A stretch of 64,000 bases of DNA, taken from the NCBI GenBank assembly GCA_965277595.1, contig CBDIDH010000002.1:4526001-4590000 (forward strand), written 5' to 3'. Positions 1 through 9,077 of this stretch are shown here, piece after piece (position 1 is the first letter of the stretch; each line of letters begins with the position of its first letter). The stretch is from CBDIDH01 sp965277595. Its GTDB lineage: Bacteria; Planctomycetota; Planctomycetia; Isosphaerales; Isosphaeraceae. The position numbers and the translations under genes are program-made. The notes under the pieces are model-generated. The model was not told the origin of the DNA, made no database searches, and saw nothing but the letters and a program-made list of their open reading frames with translations.

Positions 1-1
1 A

Positions 2-520
2 GGGCTTTCATCCCCTCCGGCCGATACGCTCGACGGCGTGAAACAGGTTCCCGTGAGCCTCCCCATCGATGCCGATCGCGAGATCGACCTGCCCGGCGGA
101 ACGGTCGTCCTGCGGGGCGTTTCGGTTGAAGACCACGAGGTCGAGATCGCCCCCGGCGAGCGCAAGTTGATGCCCTGCCTGGTCGTCCGAATCTCGCATC
201 CGAAGGGAAAACCGGTCTGGGTCCATCCGCGCGGGGTGAACGCGGCCGGCTGGGAACACCGCTTTTACACCTCGGCCGACGCGTACACGGGCCTCTTCTG
301 GACCAAGTCGGCCGATGAGGCGTTCACGTCCTTCAACCGTCTCGACCTGATCCGCCTGGATACCTTCAAGCGCACCTGTGAAGACGAAGGGGGATACATC
401 GAGTTGCCCCTGGATGCGCCCAGGTCGGGATCAACAGCCCCACCCCCCTTTGAGGAAAAACGAGCGGCGCCGGGCGGGTCTCCCTTCCGTCCTCGCGAGC
501 CGAGGGGGATTCGACGTTGA
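2..520 (+). CDS. Hypothetical protein, C-terminal part (runs off window start)
   Basis: The frame is open from the first bases of the window, so the N-terminus is probably outside; a GTG at 38 is the first internal candidate start but has no clear ribosome binding site. The visible part has about 160 residues, rich in beta-strand-like segments, with a Pro/Arg-rich low-complexity tail after residue 125. I recognise no family. The stop at 518-520 overlaps the TTG start of the next gene (TTGA overlap), so the two are probably co-translated with the CorA-type transporter. No function is assigned. Confidence 0.6.
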   Translation, partial: GLSSPPADTLDGVKQVPVSLPIDADREIDLPGGTVVLRGVSVEDHEVEIAPGERKLMPCLVVRISHPKGKPVWVHPRGVNAAGWEHRFYTSADAYTGLFWTKSADEAFTSFNRLDLIRLDTFKRTCEDEGGYIELPLDAPRSGSTAPPPFEEKRAAPGGSPFRPREPRGIRR

Positions 521-1479
521 GAACGGCCGTCGAGTTTGATTTTGATTCCCGGGTCGAGCGATCCGTTCCCCTGGCGGACGCCCCCAAATCGTGCGCCGAG
601 GGGCGATTCTGCTGGATCGACCTCGATGCCAACACAGAGCGCACCGAGGCCCGCGAAGCCCTGCACAGCCTCGGCGTTGACGCCGCGACGATCGAGCGGG
701 CCCTTGCCGGATTCGACGACGGTCGGCACGACTACTTTGACGACTTCGTTCACGTCACGGTCATGGCGGCGGAATTTCAAGGCCAGGGCATGTCCGTCTC
801 GGCCGTTGACCTGATCCTCGGGCCGACCTTTCTGGCGAGCCTGCACCGAGGCAATCCCGAATTTCTCGAACAGGTTCGGCGCACCTATAAAGGGGATTTC
901 CAGGCGTTCGCGCGCAGTCCCGGGTTCTTGCTTTACGAGTTCTGGGACCATCTGATCGCCTCGTACAAGAAAGCAACACGCGGCCTTTGCGACGTCGTCC
1001 GCGGCCTTCAGCATGAGATTTTCGGAACCTCGGGCGATGCCATCTTCGCGCGTGTCGCGGCGGTTTCCGACGACCTTTTAAAACTCCGACGGGTCGTGCT
1101 CGCGGCCCGAGAGGTTTTGAGCGAGCTTTGCACGCGACGCTCCGCCGCCGTGGCCGAGACGACCCGCCCCTTTCTCGAAAAGATGGTCGGCACGATGGAA
1201 CGGGTCGTCGCCGATTTAACCGTCGAGCGCGAGACCGTCGCCGAGGCTCTTAATTTGTACCTGGCGGTCGTCAGTCACAAGACGAATCAGGTCGTTAATC
1301 GGCTGACGGTCGTGAGCCTGGTTTTCCTCCCCTTGACGTTCCTTTGCGGCGTTTACGGGATGAACTTCAAGTATCTTCCCGAGGTCGAATGGCGGTACGG
1401 CTACGTCTTTTTCTGGATCTCGGCCGCGGTGGTCTCGACGATAACGCTGGGTGTCATGAAACGTCAGGGGTGGTGGTAA
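517..1479 (+). CDS. corA: CorA-family divalent cation transporter
   Basis: The 320-residue protein has the CorA architecture: a long soluble alpha/beta and coiled N-terminal region followed by two C-terminal membrane segments. The signature GMN motif, in YGMNF, lies near residue 281 at the end of the first membrane helix. It is followed by a short acidic loop and a second hydrophobic segment before the RQGWW end. Family members form pentameric inner-membrane channels for Mg2+, Co2+ or Ni2+. The TTG start overlaps the previous stop, and the next gene begins 1 nt after this stop, so the three genes look like one transcription unit. Substrate specificity cannot be read from sequence. Confidence 0.9.
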   Translation: MRTAVEFDFDSRVERSVPLADAPKSCAEGRFCWIDLDANTERTEAREALHSLGVDAATIERALAGFDDGRHDYFDDFVHVTVMAAEFQGQGMSVSAVDLILGPTFLASLHRGNPEFLEQVRRTYKGDFQAFARSPGFLLYEFWDHLIASYKKATRGLCDVVRGLQHEIFGTSGDAIFARVAAVSDDLLKLRRVVLAAREVLSELCTRRSAAVAETTRPFLEKMVGTMERVVADLTVERETVAEALNLYLAVVSHKTNQVVNRLTVVSLVFLPLTFLCGVYGMNFKYLPEVEWRYGYVFFWISAAVVSTITLGVMKRQGWW

Positions 1480-1480
1480 C

Positions 1481-4400
1481 GTGGCGACTCAAGGCGCGCG
1501 ATCCGCGGTCCCCCGGCTCTGGCATGGCGGCTCGGCCGTCCGGCCCGAAGCCCGCAAGGCGGGCAGGCGTCGCCGCAAGGTCTTCGCCCTTCAGGCGGCG
1601 ATCATGGCGCTCGCCGGGGCGATCGTCGGCATGCTCTACTGGCTCAAGCCGATCCCCACGCCAAGGCTTCTTCCTCTTATTTCCGCCGCCACCGAGAGCC
1701 CCGCGCTCGTCCCCTTGCCGATGGCCTCGGCCGACCTTCGCGGGTTCGAAGGTCTTCGGTCGTTGACCCATCGTGGCAAGGCGACGACCAGCGAGGATCG
1801 CATCCGGCTGGTCTCGGACCTCGACGACCTCAAGACCGTTCGCGGCGTTCCGGTGATCGTCTTCCTGCGGGCCTATTCGCGGGTCAACCTGATCTCGGGC
1901 GTTGAGCCTACCGCCGCTCGGCCCGGCCAGCTCATGATCTTGCCCGCCGACGCCGACCCCGTGAACCCGGCCAAATGGCTCTCGTTGCGCACCGCTCTCA
2001 AGGCCCTCGCCGACTGCCGATCGAGCCGCAAGCTCCTGCTTCTCGACATCGTTCAAGGCCCCGGCGACCCCGCCTTTGACCTGCTCACGCCGGGTCTCGT
2101 CGGGCGGATCACCGATGATTTGAAGGCGGTTCCCGACCCCTACCGGCTGACCCTCACGGCCGGATCGCCCGGCGAACCGGCGCTGGCCTCCGATGATCTC
2201 GGTCGATCGGTCTTCGGATTTTACATCGAGGAAGGCTTGCGCGGCTGGGCCGACGTCGACGCCACGGCCTACCACCACGACGGCGTCGTCACCGCCGCCG
2301 ACCTCGCCGGATACGTCGCGGCGCATGTGGATCGCTGGGCCAGGCTCAACCGCCAGACCCGCCAGCGGCCGATCCTTTACCTCGACGCTCAGGCGATCAA
2401 GCCCGAGGCTCTCAACAGCCACGATTTCCCGCTCGCTGTCCTCGCCCGGGGCCGACCAATGCCTCATCTTGGCCTGGCCAGTCCGCGCGTTTATCCCGAC
2501 TGGCTGACAAACGCCTGGCGACGTCTCGACCACTGGCGGCTCGGCGGAAGCGACCGGGTCGCCCCCTGGGCCTTTCTCCGTGCCGAGGCCGCGCTCCTCT
2601 GGGCCGATCAGGGCTGGCGCGCTGGGACCGATCCGGTCCGCGTTCGCGCCTTCCTCGCGGCCGAGCTCTCGAAATTCGCCACGCATCAAGAAAAAGTCCG
2701 CGCGACTCCCCGGCCCGACGTTCATGCGCTCGCCGTCCTTTTCGCCGATGGGCTGGACGCCGACCCCGGTCTCGTCGCCGACCTCCGCGGCTTCGCCGAG
2801 AAGGCCGCGGGACCCGTCGCCGCGGCCTCCGGTGACAAGAAGGCTGAAGGCCCCGCGCCCCCGGTATCGGTCAAGTCAACCTCGGACCGCGACCTCGCCC
2901 TGGCGGTCTTTCCCGTCGCGGCCGACCTCGCCGAGCCGACGGCCGGGTCGATTGTCGCGCTCGATGCCCTCCTGTCGGCGCGGGGCGGTCCTCGGTTCGT
3001 GGAAACGTTGACACTCCATCGCCTCGCCGAGGCCGCGCAAGCCGACCTGGCAGCCTGGTCACCCGCGCTTGCGCGTCGGATTCTGGCCCTGGCTCGGAAA
3101 GCGAACCACGCCGAGAACCGGCCGAACTCGCTGGACTGGGTCCGCTCGACACTCGACGACGCCGCGCAGGCCCGCCACGATGCCGAGATCCTCTTCCGCG
3201 AGCGCGGATTTGCCCTTCCCGCCGAGGCGGATACGGCCTTCGGTCGCGCCGAGCGGCTCTATGATATCGTGCTTTCCGCGCAGGATGCCGTCGAAAGCGC
3301 GCGATCGGCCTCGGACGCGGCGACCTTCGTCTTGCCCGCCTGTGCCGCGTATCTCGAAGACGCTCCGCAGCTTGAAGGACCCTGGTCGGCCGCCGTCGCC
3401 GCGGCGCGCGAGCTTGACGCCGACCTTCGCCCCGGCAAGGACAGGGGCGAAACCGACACCTCGCCGCCCGCCGCCGACCTGACCCCCCGGGTCGACGCCC
3501 TCCGCCAGAAAGCGAATGCACTCCGCGATCGGCTCGCCGAGATCCGCCAGGCGATCGACGCCCGGACCGCTGGACTGACCCACAACGGACCTCGCGACGA
3601 GCCCGAAGCCCTCACCTGCTCGGCGATCGACGCCTTGCTCTCGACCCCGTTTCCACTTGCGGAAGAGCGCCCGGCGCTCTGGTCGGCCCGGCATCGCCTC
3701 TCGCGACGCCTGGCCGGGGAATCGCTCAAGCTTGACCAGTCCGCCGCCTGGACCGCCGCGGCCGACGACCCCGACAGCGACGACGAATCCGAAGTCACCC
3801 TGAGCGCCGCTGCCTCCCGACGCGCCCGGCGATCGATCGACCTGCTTTCCCTCGGCGGTCTGAACGTCTCGACCCTGGACGTGGCGCTTGGCCAGGCCAG
3901 CGCGACCGACACCGATGCCGACTGGCTGACGCTGGCGATCGACCTCCGCCGGGCCTGGGTCGACCGCCTTCCCGCCGCCTTTAAGGCCGCGCTCGCCGCC
4001 GATCTTCCCGCGGCCGATCGGCTCTCGCGGCTCTTACCCCCCTTTGCCTCATTCACCGCGCGCGAGGAACTGGAAGGACGTCTGAGCGACCTCGCCACGA
4101 ACCCCGCCCGACGGCTCCGCCTGGCCCGCGAGGCCCGGCTCTGGGCCTGGCTCGCCGACCACTATCAGTATGACGCCAACGACCTCGACAACTCCGACCT
4201 TTTGAACGAGGCGGCGCGTGGCGTTCGCAACCTCGCGCCGCCCAAACCGTCGGCCTCTGTCCGCTTCGGCCCGCTTCCCGAGGCGCCCGAGTTAACGCCC
4301 GAGCACGCCTCGGCCGAGCTTATCTTGGACCTCGTCGTCAGTCGCCCCGACGCGACCAGGCCCGAGGTTCAGGTTGACCTCCCCGGCCTGGAAACCCGAT

Positions 4401-6325
4401 GGCTCCAGGTGTCCCCGACCGACCCCGCCTCGTCGTTCCCGGTCCAGGTCAAGCCCGACCCGACATCGGGTCGCGTCCGCCTGCCGATCCGGGTCGCGAT
4501 GGTTTCCCAGGGCGAAGGTCCGGCCGGGATCTTGCCGCAAGGCTTTCTCGTTCGCGCCCGGGTGAATGGCCGCGATTTTCACGCCCGGGTGCCGATCGCG
4601 CTTTCGCCTGCCTCGGAACGGCTCAAGCTCTTGCTCAGCGATGATCCCGAAACCCCGACCGCCCCACGCGGTGATCTCCGCCTCCGCCCCGTCGCGGGCC
4701 GACAGGTCTTTCATCTTTACCTCTTCAACCCGACGAGCCGAGTCCGCAAGGTCGCCGTCTCGTTGAAGATCGGCGACCTGATCGTCCCCGGCGCCTCGGC
4801 GACAGTCACCGTCGCGCCCGGCAAGGTGGAAAAGGTTGACTTTCCCAAAGTCGGAGCGGCGACCCCGTCGGGAAACGGTCCCGCCACGGCGCCCGCCGAA
4901 CCGCCGCTTCCCGAACTCAAGAAGACCCTCGGCGTGATCGTGGCCGACGCCGACCACGCCGACCGCGTCCTCGCGCAACGTTTGATCCGCGTTGAGATCG
5001 CCTCGGCGGCCGAATACGTTCGCGTCTCCGCTTCGAAGTTTCAGCCGACCGGTCCGGGCGCTGAGAAGAATGCGTTGACGATCACCCTCGCCGCATCGGG
5101 CACCCTTTCCGGTCCGCCCTGTCTCGCCGAGCTTGTTTTGCCTCCCGAGCGTATTCCCGTGCTCATCGGAACGCCGGCCGACGGAACCTTTCGCGGTGTC
5201 GTTCCCACGGATGGAACGGGCCTGACCCTGCGTGCCTCGGGCTTGAAACTCGCGGAATTCGGCAGCGAGAAGGGGACCTTTTACGTCAACATTGACGGCC
5301 GCAAACGTGCCCTGATCTTTCGAACCTCGTTCGCCTCGCACGGCGACGCCTCCACCCCTCGGCTTGACTTTGAACCGGCCCTGCGTCTCCGGGGCGACGA
5401 CGCCGCGCCTTCGGGAACGCGGTTTCCGATCGATGTCGAGGTGGATAACCCGCCGCCGTCGTCGACGCTGGACGTCAGCCTCGGACGGATCGGTCCCAAC
5501 GGGTTCGAGCCGGACACGCCCTTGCTCGTCAAGGAAAACCCGTATCGCCGCCGGATTGGATTCGGCGTCCGCGAGGGAGCGCTGGCCTTCGAGGCGGGTG
5601 AGACCGACTGGACGATTCCCGTCGAGACCTCGGGCGTCGAGGGGCGTCGGGCGATACGCGCCCGGATCTATCGCATTGACGGCACGCTCGTCCGCGAGGC
5701 TCTGCGCAACCTGACGCTCGACGCCGGATCACCCTCGGGCGTCCAGTTCGTTGACCTCCCCGCGCAGGTCAAAAAAGGCACGACCTTGACCGTCCGCGCC
5801 TCGGGACGTCCGAGCGAATCGGGCACGCGTCAGGTCGTCTTCTTCCTCGGCGCTCCGACGGCCGACGGCAAGCGCCCGAGCGACGCCAAGGTCATCAATG
5901 GCCGACCGACCGACGCCGAGCAAACCACCTGGTCGGCCGACTTGAAGCTTCCCGACGACAAGAAAGGACCGACGCCGATCAGCGTCCAGTTCCTCAGCGG
6001 CGTCGGCCGCTCGACCTTCGCCACGGCCGAGATCGACCTGCTCGACACCGACCCTGTTCTCTTCGGCGACCTTCGCGTCCGGCTCACCGAGGGGGATCGG
6101 CCCCAGGCGGGGCTCGCCGTTTACGTCTTCACGGCCAAGGGGGCCTTTGCCCGGGGCGGCGTGACCGGGGCTGATGGCACTTTTTCGACCGATCACCTTC
6201 CCGCCGGCCCTTACACGGTCCTCGGCTACAAGCCCTCGACCCCCGCCGACGGCCGGGTCTCCGTCAACGTCGTCGCCGGGACCACGACGACCGCCGACGT
6301 CCCCTTGCAATACCGGGTCCGTTGA
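1481..6325 (+). CDS. Very large membrane-anchored protein with degenerate caspase-like region and Ig-like C-terminus
   Basis: The 1614-residue product starts at a GTG 1 nt after corA. A basic N-terminus is followed by one membrane segment (about residues 34-58), then a region at about 120-300 that resembles a caspase-like (C14) fold. The strand normally followed by the catalytic Cys reads LLLLDIVQGPGD and has no Cys, so it is probably not an active peptidase. The middle is helical and Ala/Asp-rich. The last several hundred residues look like beta-sandwich modules, ending in a carboxypeptidase-regulatory-like domain (GADGTF, AGPYTV). The gene sits between corA and tssG. A cell-envelope role is inferred; the caspase-like assignment is moderate. 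Confidence 0.65.
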   Translation: MATQGARSAVPRLWHGGSAVRPEARKAGRRRRKVFALQAAIMALAGAIVGMLYWLKPIPTPRLLPLISAATESPALVPLPMASADLRGFEGLRSLTHRGKATTSEDRIRLVSDLDDLKTVRGVPVIVFLRAYSRVNLISGVEPTAARPGQLMILPADADPVNPAKWLSLRTALKALADCRSSRKLLLLDIVQGPGDPAFDLLTPGLVGRITDDLKAVPDPYRLTLTAGSPGEPALASDDLGRSVFGFYIEEGLRGWADVDATAYHHDGVVTAADLAGYVAAHVDRWARLNRQTRQRPILYLDAQAIKPEALNSHDFPLAVLARGRPMPHLGLASPRVYPDWLTNAWRRLDHWRLGGSDRVAPWAFLRAEAALLWADQGWRAGTDPVRVRAFLAAELSKFATHQEKVRATPRPDVHALAVLFADGLDADPGLVADLRGFAEKAAGPVAAASGDKKAEGPAPPVSVKSTSDRDLALAVFPVAADLAEPTAGSIVALDALLSARGGPRFVETLTLHRLAEAAQADLAAWSPALARRILALARKANHAENRPNSLDWVRSTLDDAAQARHDAEILFRERGFALPAEADTAFGRAERLYDIVLSAQDAVESARSASDAATFVLPACAAYLEDAPQLEGPWSAAVAAARELDADLRPGKDRGETDTSPPAADLTPRVDALRQKANALRDRLAEIRQAIDARTAGLTHNGPRDEPEALTCSAIDALLSTPFPLAEERPALWSARHRLSRRLAGESLKLDQSAAWTAAADDPDSDDESEVTLSAAASRRARRSIDLLSLGGLNVSTLDVALGQASATDTDADWLTLAIDLRRAWVDRLPAAFKAALAADLPAADRLSRLLPPFASFTAREELEGRLSDLATNPARRLRLAREARLWAWLADHYQYDANDLDNSDLLNEAARGVRNLAPPKPSASVRFGPLPEAPELTPEHASAELILDLVVSRPDATRPEVQVDLPGLETRWLQVSPTDPASSFPVQVKPDPTSGRVRLPIRVAMVSQGEGPAGILPQGFLVRARVNGRDFHARVPIALSPASERLKLLLSDDPETPTAPRGDLRLRPVAGRQVFHLYLFNPTSRVRKVAVSLKIGDLIVPGASATVTVAPGKVEKVDFPKVGAATPSGNGPATAPAEPPLPELKKTLGVIVADADHADRVLAQRLIRVEIASAAEYVRVSASKFQPTGPGAEKNALTITLAASGTLSGPPCLAELVLPPERIPVLIGTPADGTFRGVVPTDGTGLTLRASGLKLAEFGSEKGTFYVNIDGRKRALIFRTSFASHGDASTPRLDFEPALRLRGDDAAPSGTRFPIDVEVDNPPPSSTLDVSLGRIGPNGFEPDTPLLVKENPYRRRIGFGVREGALAFEAGETDWTIPVETSGVEGRRAIRARIYRIDGTLVREALRNLTLDAGSPSGVQFVDLPAQVKKGTTLTVRASGRPSESGTRQVVFFLGAPTADGKRPSDAKVINGRPTDAEQTTWSADLKLPDDKKGPTPISVQFLSGVGRSTFATAEIDLLDTDPVLFGDLRVRLTEGDRPQAGLAVYVFTAKGAFARGGVTGADGTFSTDHLPAGPYTVLGYKPSTPADGRVSVNVVAGTTTTADVPLQYRVR

Positions 6326-6403
6326 ACCTTCGCGCGATGACCCTTGCGTCCAAGGGATCGTTGAGCAGGTGTATCCGACCAGGGATTTTCCCGCGCCTGA
6401 AAT

Positions 6404-6447
6404 CCATTGGTCATTGTCCATTGGTCATTGGTACTCCGCAATCCTCC
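6404..6447. repeat. Heptamer palindromic element, half copy (R1)
   Basis: Two blocks of CCATTGGTCATTG are followed by GCAATCCTCCC. This matches the right arm and right outer end of the complete elements at 7906-8010 and 43834-43933, but the left arm is missing. It lies in the 230-bp gap upstream of tssG, which otherwise shows no gene. Confidence 0.75.
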
Positions 6448-6555
6448 CGGCCCGGAACACCGAAAGGGCGCATTTCTCGCACCCTTTGCGCATAATTTCA
6501 AGGTGGACCACGGTAGCGGGGGTCAACGACTTCGAGAGGATGCAGGCCCGGCGAG

Positions 6556-7872
6556 ATGACTCCAGAGACGACAGCCGAGGCGGCCGAGGCCGAAACGCCG
6601 AGCGCGACGGCGGGCCGCGTGTCGCAGTTGCGCAACGGCCAGGCCGAGGGCACCCACGCCCCGGCCAGAGAGCCGCGCGGGCTGGCGCGGAGACTCTTTG
6701 AGAAGCCTTATGAATTCGACTTCTTCCAGGCGGTCCGCCTCCTCCACCGGATCGCCCCTTCGAAAACCCCGATCGGCCGGGGCGGGCCTCCCGGTTCCGA
6801 GGCCGTTCGCTTCCGTGTCTTGAACTCGCTCTCGTTCCCTCCCAGCGCGATTCACGACCTCGAACGGCCGACCGGCGACGACGCCGTCCCCGTTCTCACC
6901 GAGACTTTTTTCGGTCTGACCGGCCCGAGCGGTGTCTTGCCCAGGCATTACACCGAACTCCTGATGCGGCTCGACCGCGACCCTCGGAGCATCGAGCGGC
7001 ACGCCCTCCGCGACTGGTTCGACCTCTTCAATCACCGGTTCATCTCGCTCTTTTACCGAGCCTGGCAAAAATATCGGTTCTACGGCGACTACGGCCTTCA
7101 CGACTCCAGTCGACCCGATGCCAGCCCCTTCGCCGATGCGCTTTTGAGCTTCGCGGGGATCGGCCCGCCCCCCTTGCGGAACCGCCTGAAGGTCTCGGTC
7201 CGGCGCGATGGCCCAGGCGAGGGGCGGGTTCTCGCCCGGGTCGACGACCTGGCGATCCTCCACTTCGCCGGTCTCTTCGCGCATCGACCCCGAAGCGCCA
7301 GCGGCCTGGAATCGCTCGCGGCCGATTACCTCCGCGTTCCCGCGCGGGTTCGTCAGTTTGTCGGCCAGTGGCTCCGGCTCGAACCGAGCAACCAGACACG
7401 GCTCGGCGGCGAGGGGGAACTCGGGGCGCAGAGGCTCGGCGTCACGACGATCGTCGGCGAACGGGTCTGGGACGTTCAGAGCAAGGCCCGGCTCCGCCTC
7501 GGCCCGCTCGATTACAGCCAGTTTCAGGAACTCCTTCCCGACCGCGCTCCGATCGCGCAGCGGAAGGCGTTTTTCTTGCTCTGCCACCTCGTCCGGCTTT
7601 ACGTGGGACCGGGCCTTGACTTCGACGTTCAGCTTGTCTTAAAGGCCAACGAAGTTCCCGAGTATCGGCTCGGCGACGAGACAGGCGTCGGCGCCCGGCT
7701 TGGCTGGAACGTCTGGGTCAAGAGCGGCCCGCTCGGCCGCGAGCCCGACGACGCCCTCTTCAACGCCGAGGACGTGACCACCGTCGACCCCGGACCCGAC
7801 GACAACCCACTCGGCGACGACCTCCTCGTCTCCGGCTGGTTCGACCCCGTCGGCGACCCTCGGACGCGTTGA
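6556..7872 (+). CDS. tssG: Type VI secretion baseplate protein TssG
   Basis: The 438-residue protein has the TssG/VasB/ImpH (DUF1305) signature: EFDFFQAVRLLHR near the N-terminus, then VRFRVLNSLSFPPS, FFGLTGPSGVLPRHYTELL and LRDWFDLFNHRFISLFYRAW. In characterised systems TssG forms the baseplate wedge with TssF. It is longer than typical family members (about 340 residues), with an extra low-complexity N-terminus of about 45 residues and a long C-terminus. No tssF, tssE or sheath gene is visible nearby. The ATG at 6556 is preceded by a weak GGCGAG. Direct participation in a contractile system is inferred from family membership. Confidence 0.85.
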   Translation: MTPETTAEAAEAETPSATAGRVSQLRNGQAEGTHAPAREPRGLARRLFEKPYEFDFFQAVRLLHRIAPSKTPIGRGGPPGSEAVRFRVLNSLSFPPSAIHDLERPTGDDAVPVLTETFFGLTGPSGVLPRHYTELLMRLDRDPRSIERHALRDWFDLFNHRFISLFYRAWQKYRFYGDYGLHDSSRPDASPFADALLSFAGIGPPPLRNRLKVSVRRDGPGEGRVLARVDDLAILHFAGLFAHRPRSASGLESLAADYLRVPARVRQFVGQWLRLEPSNQTRLGGEGELGAQRLGVTTIVGERVWDVQSKARLRLGPLDYSQFQELLPDRAPIAQRKAFFLLCHLVRLYVGPGLDFDVQLVLKANEVPEYRLGDETGVGARLGWNVWVKSGPLGREPDDALFNAEDVTTVDPGPDDNPLGDDLLVSGWFDPVGDPRTR

Positions 7873-7905
7873 CGTGCGTGTTGAGTCATGCAAATCATGA
7901 AAAGA

Positions 7906-8010
7906 ATTGCAAAGTCTCGATGGCCGATGACCAATGACCTCAAAAATCGCTTCTCTTGGTCATCGGTTCTTGGTCATCGGTCATTGGAAATACAGACTTT
8001 GCAATCCTCC
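7906..8010. repeat. Heptamer palindromic element, complete copy (R2)
   Basis: The outer arms ATTGCAAAGTCT (7906-7917) and AGACTTTGCAAT (7994-8005) are a perfect 12-bp inverted repeat, and the right arm continues into CCTCC. Between them are GATGACCAATGACC on the left and repeated TTGGTCATCGG blocks on the right. The element fills most of the gap between tssG and the cyclic-nucleotide-binding gene. Confidence 0.85.
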
Positions 8011-8100
8011 TGGGCGAATCGTCAGGATCAGAAAGACTTTAAGAAACGTCGTGGTAAAGTGAAGAGCCGGTCGACGTTGACAACGCGGGGAGGATCGGTG

Positions 8101-8952
8101 ATGCGGCCTGACGTGGCGATGCTCGGCGAGATTCCGCTGTTCGAACTTCTCGGCGAAACCGAAAAGGCGACACTGGCCGAACTTCTGGAGTCGGTCCGCT
8201 ACCGCAAGGGCGAAACCATCTTCCGAACCGGCGAGCTGGGCAACTCGCTCTTTATCATTCGAACCGGCCGGGTCCGCGTCCTTCTGGAAGATGACCAGGG
8301 ACAACGGATCGTCCTCGGCGAAGGGGGTCCCGGCGAACTCTTCGGCGAGGTCTCGCTTCTCGATGGCGGCCCGAGAACCGCCAGCGTGATCGCCCTGACC
8401 GACGTCCTGGCACTCTCACTCGACCGTGACGACCTGCTCGAACTGATCACCCTCCGGCCGACCGCCGCGCTCAGCCTGATGACCGTCATGGGGCGTCGCC
8501 AGCGCGCCAATAGCGGCCTCTTGCGTGGCCGTGGACCAACCCCAAGCAGTCAGACCAAGAAGGCGCAACTCTCCGCCTCGCAGCGTTTCGGCTCGTGGGC
8601 GGCGGCCGTTTTCGGGTCGTTTTCCTTCCTCATCCTGGCCGCCTCGGCGCTCATTGCCGCTTATTTTGCCCCGATCTGGGGCGAGAGTCGACCGCCCCTG
8701 GAAATCCTCATGCTGGCGCTGCTGGGCCTCGTCTTTGTTCAGGTCACGGTGGCCCTCGCCGCGGCGAATCTCCAGAGTGCGCGGGATCGACTCAAGGCGA
8801 ATCGCGAAGACCAGTTCCACCTTCAGACCGAGATGGCCTTCGCCCAGGTTGAGACCCGCCTTGACCATCTTGGCGAACAGCTTCGGTCGATCGTCGCCGG
8901 GTCGGAAGCGGCCGAGGCGCTTGGGCGATCGACCCGACCGCCATCGGCCTGA
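8101..8952 (+). CDS. Cyclic-nucleotide-binding domain protein with DUF1003-like membrane region
   Basis: ATG 8101 was chosen because a strong GGGGAGG lies just upstream; longer in-frame extensions would translate the repeat element. Residues 1-130 form a CRP/cNMP-binding domain (FRTGELGNSLFIIRTGRV, GPGELFGEVSLLDGGPRTAS). There is no helix-turn-helix. Instead, two hydrophobic segments follow (about 165-190 and 198-222), then a charged helical tail containing QSARDRLKANRED and a Glu/Leu coiled segment, closely resembling DUF1003. This suggests a membrane protein gated or recruited by a nucleotide or similar ligand. The cNMP call is firm; the DUF1003 match is by eye. Confidence 0.8.
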   Translation: MRPDVAMLGEIPLFELLGETEKATLAELLESVRYRKGETIFRTGELGNSLFIIRTGRVRVLLEDDQGQRIVLGEGGPGELFGEVSLLDGGPRTASVIALTDVLALSLDRDDLLELITLRPTAALSLMTVMGRRQRANSGLLRGRGPTPSSQTKKAQLSASQRFGSWAAAVFGSFSFLILAASALIAAYFAPIWGESRPPLEILMLALLGLVFVQVTVALAAANLQSARDRLKANREDQFHLQTEMAFAQVETRLDHLGEQLRSIVAGSEAAEALGRSTRPPSA

Positions 8953-9004
8953 TCGAGCGTCTTCGCTTCGAGACGTGAAAATACCACACCACCAGCGCTG
9001 TCGC

Positions 9005-9032
9005 TTGCGAAGGGGTCGGGGCACGGTATAAT
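9005..9032 (+). promoter_or_regulatory. Predicted sigma-70-like promoter for the PEP-CTERM gene
   Basis: TTGCGA at 9005-9010 and a perfect TATAAT at 9027-9032 are separated by 16 bp, about 45 bp before the ATG at 9078. Planctomycete promoters are poorly known, so this is only a pattern match. Confidence 0.4.
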
Positions 9033-9077
9033 TGTGGTCGAACGGAGTGCCTCACACCCCTTGGACTCAGCGCGCCT

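Noticed and set aside
1454..2725. 423-residue minus-strand frame
   Set aside because: It is antisense to the large membrane protein gene, with low-complexity composition and no start context.
7888..8100. N-terminal extension of the cNMP-domain gene
   Set aside because: The extension would translate the heptamer element R2, and a strong GGGGAGG precedes ATG 8101.
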